Below are positions 3,819 to 6,748 of a DNA stretch of 6,748 bases, in pieces. Where the stretch lies: NCBI GenBank assembly GCA_016189825.1, contig JACPRR010000153.1, positions 1-6,748 on the forward strand, written 5' to 3'. This DNA comes from Chloroflexota bacterium (GTDB lineage Bacteria > Chloroflexota > Dehalococcoidia > JACPPY01). Positions within the stretch are counted from its first letter, which is position 1. The number at the start of each line of letters is the position of its first letter. A program made the position numbers and the translations under genes. The notes beneath the pieces are model-generated. The model ran no database searches, had not been told where the DNA came from, and was given only the letters and a program-made list of their open reading frames with translations.

Positions 3819-5783
3819 TCAGCCTCCTCGGATGCCTGGCGATGACAGCTCCTGGAGCTTTTCAAGGTACTCGCATGAAGCGATGACGAACTCGGCGTGA
3901 CTCCACACCAGCGGACAGACCGATACTGGTGCGCCGGTATTCGGGTCGACCTGTTCCGCCAGCACTCCTGAAGGCAGCGCGCGCGAGGCTGCCCATGAGA
4001 GCAGGTCCAGTCCCTTTTTCAGTTGCTGCACAGACCTGGCTTTGGCGATATGCCATCTGGCCAGCCACAGTGTACCCACAAACCATGGGTTTCCGGGGAG
4101 AGCCTCATCCATCCTCTGGTAGGCATCGTCGTCGTGACGGGCCAGGCCACCGATCGTTCCCCCGACCCACAACCTGTCCGTAAGCGACCTCATCGTAGTC
4201 TCGACCAACTCATCCTCGGCGCTGAAGACACGATAGATGAAAGGTCCCGCCGCGCTGCAATCGAAGGAGAGGTCGCGGGAGCCATCGGGGGAAAGGCCCT
4301 TGATGAAACGACGTTCGCCCTGGTCGTACAGCCGGCTTATCATGCCGTTCTTCATGTCCTTGGCCGCTTTCGTCAAGCTGGCCTGGCGCTGGCTGTCATA
4401 GAATACGCGGGCGAAACTTGCCGCCGCATTCAGCGCCGCCCACACAGTGGCAGCGGTCCACGTGAACACGCCCGATTTCTCTTCCCAAACATCGAAGGAC
4501 GGCAGGGGCAAAGATGTTCTCGTGTCCACGTAGTGAAGGAGGAACTCCGTGGCCTTGAGCACGAGCTTGTCGTAAACACTGCCTATGAACTCAATGTCCC
4601 CACACGTCCCGAAATGCCTCCACAGGGCGTACAGGACCAGGGCCGTCTCATCCTCCTGAATTGGGAGCTGTATCTGCCCGTTGCTGCCCACCGACGCCAG
4701 CCAGGTGCTGCCTACCGAGCCGTCCGGGGAGTATTTGTGATGGAAATAGCCCTTTTCGCCGATGGTGCGGTCACAGAAACGGAAGAAGTTTCTCGACACC
4801 TCGGGGAACCCGGCAAGGTCCAGGGCAATAGCCGCGATAGCTCCATCCCGGGGCCACACATATGAATACGTGTCCCTGTTGTAATTCAATATGTCGGAGT
4901 CGCAACTCGCTATTATGCCTCCCTCGCTGTCCATGTGGGCCCGGATGAGCAACAACGATGTCTTGTACAACTTTCTGATCTGGTGGGGCAGGCGGCTCAG
5001 GTCGACCGCCTTCTTATTAACCCAGGCCGACCAGTAGTTCTCAGTTTCCAGGAGCAGCCACTCGACGCCGGCGGATTTGACTTTCGAGTCCACCTTTCGC
5101 ACGCGGCCCAGGTCCGTCTCGCACGCAATCCAGTAGTAGATGGTTTCGCTGGACTGGGGCGCGACCCCCACTTCCAGCGATATGGTCGAGTCTACCGAGC
5201 CCTGTGCGATGGGATTGCTGCTGAGGACCCCATCTTCAGCGTCCTTCCACGTCCCTTCCCTGCCCGGCTGCTCCTTGTGGCCCGCCGCGAACTGGTATAA
5301 TCCGTTGCCCTGGCTGGTGACCCCGCTCATCAGGAAATACCGCTTCCGCTTGTAGTGAATCATCCCCCTGGACTCCGAGTCATACATTACCGTGTCGCCG
5401 ACGGCATCGCCGTAGATGTGCAGGTCATGCGTGAAGAAGAGACGGACCTTCCTGCCTGAGTTCCCGGTGTTCCAGACCACCAACTTTCGCATGAAGACGT
5501 CCAGCGAATAATGGACTCCGTCGTTCACTTCCAATCGTATGTCCATGTCCGGGCGCGTGGCATGGCACACGCTCACCAGCGTATCCGGCATGTACTTCAA
5601 CTCGATGTTCCAGCCTTCCTCCAGCCAGGAGAATGCGCCGTCCACGGAGATTCCCACTCGCATTTTGTGGCCCGACACATGGTTCTCCAGCCCTACCTGC
5701 GGGTAGAACAGGTCCCTGATGCTCAGGGCGCCGTCCAGGGCCACCGTCACCCTGGAGTTACCGGAGACTATGTGTCTGGGCAT
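3819..5783 (-). CDS. glycoside hydrolase family 15 (glucoamylase-like), cytosolic
   Basis: An inverting exo-acting alpha-glucosidase of the glucoamylase / glucodextranase / trehalase family. The 654 residues split into an N-terminal beta-sandwich (about 1-255, e.g. GNSRVTVALDGALSIRDLFYPQVG pattern near 8-31) and an (alpha/alpha)6 barrel (about 265-645). Barrel signatures: NRDTYSYVWPRDGA (302-315), QEDETALVLYALW (376-388), DVWEEKSGVFTWT (431-443), NPWFVGTLWLA (565-575) and VWSHAEFV (626-633). By comparison with fungal glucoamylase, E434 in DVWEE is the catalytic acid and E610 in VLAEQ the catalytic base; both are present, so it should be active. There is no signal peptide, so it likely acts on cytosolic glucans, malto-oligosaccharides or trehalose; sequence alone does not separate these. 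ATG 5783 has GAGG (5795-5792) 8 nt upstream. It is the first gene of a leftward unit with the Rieske gene, and the longest gene in the window. No frameshift or missing block is seen. Confidence 0.93.
   Translation of the reverse strand: MPRHIVSGNSRVTVALDGALSIRDLFYPQVGLENHVSGHKMRVGISVDGAFSWLEEGWNIELKYMPDTLVSVCHATRPDMDIRLEVNDGVHYSLDVFMRKLVVWNTGNSGRKVRLFFTHDLHIYGDAVGDTVMYDSESRGMIHYKRKRYFLMSGVTSQGNGLYQFAAGHKEQPGREGTWKDAEDGVLSSNPIAQGSVDSTISLEVGVAPQSSETIYYWIACETDLGRVRKVDSKVKSAGVEWLLLETENYWSAWVNKKAVDLSRLPHQIRKLYKTSLLLIRAHMDSEGGIIASCDSDILNYNRDTYSYVWPRDGAIAAIALDLAGFPEVSRNFFRFCDRTIGEKGYFHHKYSPDGSVGSTWLASVGSNGQIQLPIQEDETALVLYALWRHFGTCGDIEFIGSVYDKLVLKATEFLLHYVDTRTSLPLPSFDVWEEKSGVFTWTAATVWAALNAAASFARVFYDSQRQASLTKAAKDMKNGMISRLYDQGERRFIKGLSPDGSRDLSFDCSAAGPFIYRVFSAEDELVETTMRSLTDRLWVGGTIGGLARHDDDAYQRMDEALPGNPWFVGTLWLARWHIAKARSVQQLKKGLDLLSWAASRALPSGVLAEQVDPNTGAPVSVCPLVWSHAEFVIASCEYLEKLQELSSPGIRGG
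3823..3829 (-). promoter_or_regulatory. ribosome binding site of the Rieske gene inside the end of GH15
   Basis: GAGGAGG, read on the minus strand, forms part of the last sense codons of GH15 (R-G-G). It is 5 nt from the TTG at 3817 and decides the start of the Rieske gene. Ribosomes finishing GH15 would be placed directly on it. Confidence 0.75.
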
Positions 5784-5859
5784 TCAGTCGTCCTCAACCA
5801 GCGCCTCAGGGCCAGTGGATCGTGTCTCGTGATCGTGCGTGGGGCTTCCCCCAAACACA

Positions 5860-5868
5860 ATTATCCCA
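5860..5868 (-). promoter_or_regulatory. extended -10 element for GH15
   Basis: Read on the minus strand, GATAAT (5865-5860) directly follows TGG, an extended -10 with five of six consensus bases. No convincing -35 hexamer lies 15-18 bp upstream, which an extended -10 promoter may do without. Transcription would start near 5853, giving a leader of about 70 nt before the GH15 start. Confidence 0.45.
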
Positions 5869-5933
5869 CATCCCTGGTGCTGAGATTGGGCCAGCGATAG
5901 TCCGGCCACAGTGCGACTGCCAGGAGTCACCCC

Positions 5934-5963
5934 TCTACACCGGCTGCTGGCTTGTGATACAAT
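5934..5963 (+). promoter_or_regulatory. sigma-70-type promoter for the coiled-coil gene
   Basis: TACAAT (5958-5963) is preceded by TGA, an extended -10 element, and TCTACA (5934-5939) lies 18 bp upstream with four of six -35 consensus bases. The transcript would start near 5970, only about 20 nt before the ATG at 5990, just far enough to include the GGAGGA ribosome binding site. Confidence 0.65.
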
Positions 5964-5989
5964 GGGGCACTCTAGACCGGAGGACAGCA

Positions 5990-6271
5990 ATGGGCCGAGA
6001 AAACAGGAATGTCGCCAAGGACCCCTTGAGCAGCGCAGGAATGGACGAAGCTGAGCAGGCGATGCGGCAGCTTTCGAACCAGGCAGCAGCCCTGACCGCG
6101 ACCGGAAAACTCGATTCCGACCTGGACAACCAGCGCAACGAGCTGTTGTGGAAGATCACCGCACAGATAGACGAGACCAGGAGCTCGCTGGAGCAGGTGG
6201 CCGAGACAGAAAAGAGACTCAAGAAGCACCTGACACAGCTTCAGGCCCTGAAGAAGATCATGGCCCAATAG
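5990..6271 (+). CDS. small coiled-coil protein of unknown function
   Basis: I do not recognise a family. The 93-residue product is hydrophilic and helical: a polar N-terminus (1-18, MGRENRNVAKDPLSSAGM), then a helix-rich stretch from about 19 with leucine/isoleucine heptads, clearest at 48-93 (RNELLWKITAQIDETRSSLE and on through KRLKKHLTQLQALKKIMAQ). No cysteine, signal peptide or membrane segment, so probably a cytosolic dimer or an assembly partner. Although the frame is open from 5822, ATG 5990 is chosen because GGAGGA (5979-5984) is 5 nt upstream and a good promoter lies just before it. It is followed after 113 nt by the GyrI-like gene on the same strand, which may share its transcript. 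The strong, compact expression signals argue that it is a real gene. Confidence 0.78.
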   Translation: MGRENRNVAKDPLSSAGMDEAEQAMRQLSNQAAALTATGKLDSDLDNQRNELLWKITAQIDETRSSLEQVAETEKRLKKHLTQLQALKKIMAQ

Positions 6272-6384
6272 GGCCGGTCCCGCATCTGGTGTCTCTGCGA
6301 GGCCTTCGCCGCACGAGGGCCCGCAAAACTGGTGGACGGAAACCGGTGTCTTCCATCGACCACGAGGGGAGAAGGAGGTCCATC

Positions 6385-6748
6385 ATGGCGCCACGAAAAC
6401 CCTCTGCCACAGAGCCCAGGATCGTCGACCTTCCGCCGCGGAGAATGGCTGTCGTCCGTGCCCGGGGCTCACCCGACGAAGTCTTCCCCAAAGCTATGCC
6501 CGCCCTCTACGGGTCGGTCTACACCCTGAAGTTCGACCTGAAGAAACGGGGGCTGCCTTCGTTCAGTGTCGGCCCCCCGCGCGCCCGCTACCCGGATGCT
6601 CTCAACGCTGACAAGAATGCCTGGACGATCGTGATGGGCATCCCGGTGCCGGACGACACTGCGGTCCTCACGCAAAAGGTCCCCGGCGTTGAGGTCAAGC
6701 TGGAAACCTGGGACTATGGCCCGGCGGCAGAAGTACTTCACCTCGGCC
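6385..6748 (+). CDS. GyrI-like small-molecule-binding domain protein, cut by the window edge
   Basis: The frame is open from ATG 6385 to the end of the window (121 full codons visible). The protein begins MAPRKPSATEPRIVDLPPRRMAVVRARGSP pattern-wise like GyrI-like / SOUL-type binding domains: a first strand RMAVVRARGSP, a helix, FSVGPPRARYPD, the strand WTIVMGIPVPD and then VKLETWDYGPAAEVLHLG, in which GPAAEVLHLG matches the conserved end strand of this fold. Such domains occur alone or fused to AraC/MerR-type regulators and bind or hydrolyse small hydrophobic compounds; no DNA-binding domain precedes it here, so it looks like the stand-alone type. AAGGAGGT (6372-6379), an ideal ribosome binding site, lies 5 nt before the start. 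No good promoter is seen in the 113-nt gap, so it may be co-transcribed with the coiled-coil gene. The C-terminal part, and thus total length, is not visible. Confidence 0.85.
   Translation, partial: MAPRKPSATEPRIVDLPPRRMAVVRARGSPDEVFPKAMPALYGSVYTLKFDLKKRGLPSFSVGPPRARYPDALNADKNAWTIVMGIPVPDDTAVLTQKVPGVEVKLETWDYGPAAEVLHLG

Larger units (their letters stand above)
5784..5989. other. divergent intergenic region between GH15 and the coiled-coil gene
   Basis: About 206 bp hold the starts of two divergent units. Seen in it: the leftward -10 element at 5860-5868, the rightward promoter at 5934-5963, both ribosome binding sites, and a short GGGG-CTT-CCCC hairpin (5841-5851) in the GH15 leader. A 68-codon frame on the minus strand (5990-5784) abuts the GH15 start, but it has no family features and would cover both promoters, so I do not call it a gene. 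Confidence 0.7.

Noticed and set aside
4023..4865. 280-codon open frame on the plus strand opposite GH15
   Set aside because: It lies antisense to the conserved GH15 barrel, has no ribosome binding site or family features, and is explained by codon bias of the real gene.
4859..4893. Imperfect inverted repeat CATATGAAT ... ATTCAATATG
   Set aside because: It codes the conserved GH15 motif around NYNRDTYSYVW, has a bulge and a 16-nt centre, and is well explained by codon constraints.
6272..6384. Possible terminator or promoter between the coiled-coil and GyrI-like genes
   Set aside because: Only a 4-bp stem (GCGA ... TCGC) and no T tract or TGn/-10 pair were found, so neither is called.
1..6748. 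Search for tRNA, rRNA, CRISPR repeats, insertion sequences, att sites, toxin-antitoxin or defence genes
   Set aside because: No regularly spaced repeats, transposase or integrase frames, terminal inverted repeats, cloverleaf or rRNA-like stretches were seen by eye; all longer stretches are explained by the listed genes.

Overview
The window looks like a stretch of bacterial chromosome from a GC-rich organism. It holds nine protein genes that I can support (one cut by the right edge), several good promoter matches and no RNA gene, CRISPR array, insertion sequence or phage gene. The gene set (TraR/DksA-type zinc-finger protein, lspA and an RluD-type pseudouridine synthase in one operon; a cytosolic GH15 glucoamylase-like enzyme; a Rieske ferredoxin; a lipoprotein cupredoxin; a GyrI-like protein) would fit a Chloroflexota / Dehalococcoidia-like bacterium. 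That placement is an impression from gene content and order, not a demonstration.

Layout. Positions 1-178 hold a leader without a gene I can assign. At 179-505 (+) is a 108-residue, four-helix membrane protein of unknown function. It converges with a small antibiotic-biosynthesis-monooxygenase (ABM) fold protein at 523-834 (-). Between 835 and 1086 lies a divergent promoter region: a TATAAT promoter reads left into the ABM gene and a TTGTCT/TACACT promoter reads right into the operon TraR/DksA-like (1087-1455), lspA (1468-2067) and rluD-like (2064-2960). The three genes are tightly packed (12-nt gap, then a 4-nt ATGA overlap).

Positions 2961-3018 separate this operon from a leftward cluster. 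In transcription order that cluster is a GH15 glycoside hydrolase (5783-3819), a Rieske ferredoxin (3817-3497, TTG start one base after the GH15 stop) and, after a 133-nt gap with its own weak promoter candidate, a cupredoxin lipoprotein (3363-3019). A second divergent promoter region (5784-5989) serves GH15 leftward and, rightward, a 93-residue coiled-coil protein of unknown function (5990-6271). A GyrI-like domain protein starts at 6385 and runs off the window.

How the parts relate. LspA (signal peptidase II) is the enzyme that would process lipoproteins such as the cupredoxin encoded nearby, but this is a general housekeeping link. The Rieske and cupredoxin genes both encode small electron carriers and share a strand with GH15; the GH15-Rieske junction is built for coupled translation, although no biochemical reason for pairing them is evident. 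Four of the promoter candidates carry the TGn extended -10 element, so promoter recognition here seems to lean on that element.

I see no convincing new system. The points most worth checking are the GH15-Rieske coupling, the tandem perfect inverted repeats inside the rluD linker, the hairpin at the start of the TraR-lspA-rluD leader, the ExxExA tip of the TraR/DksA protein and the two uncharacterised small proteins.
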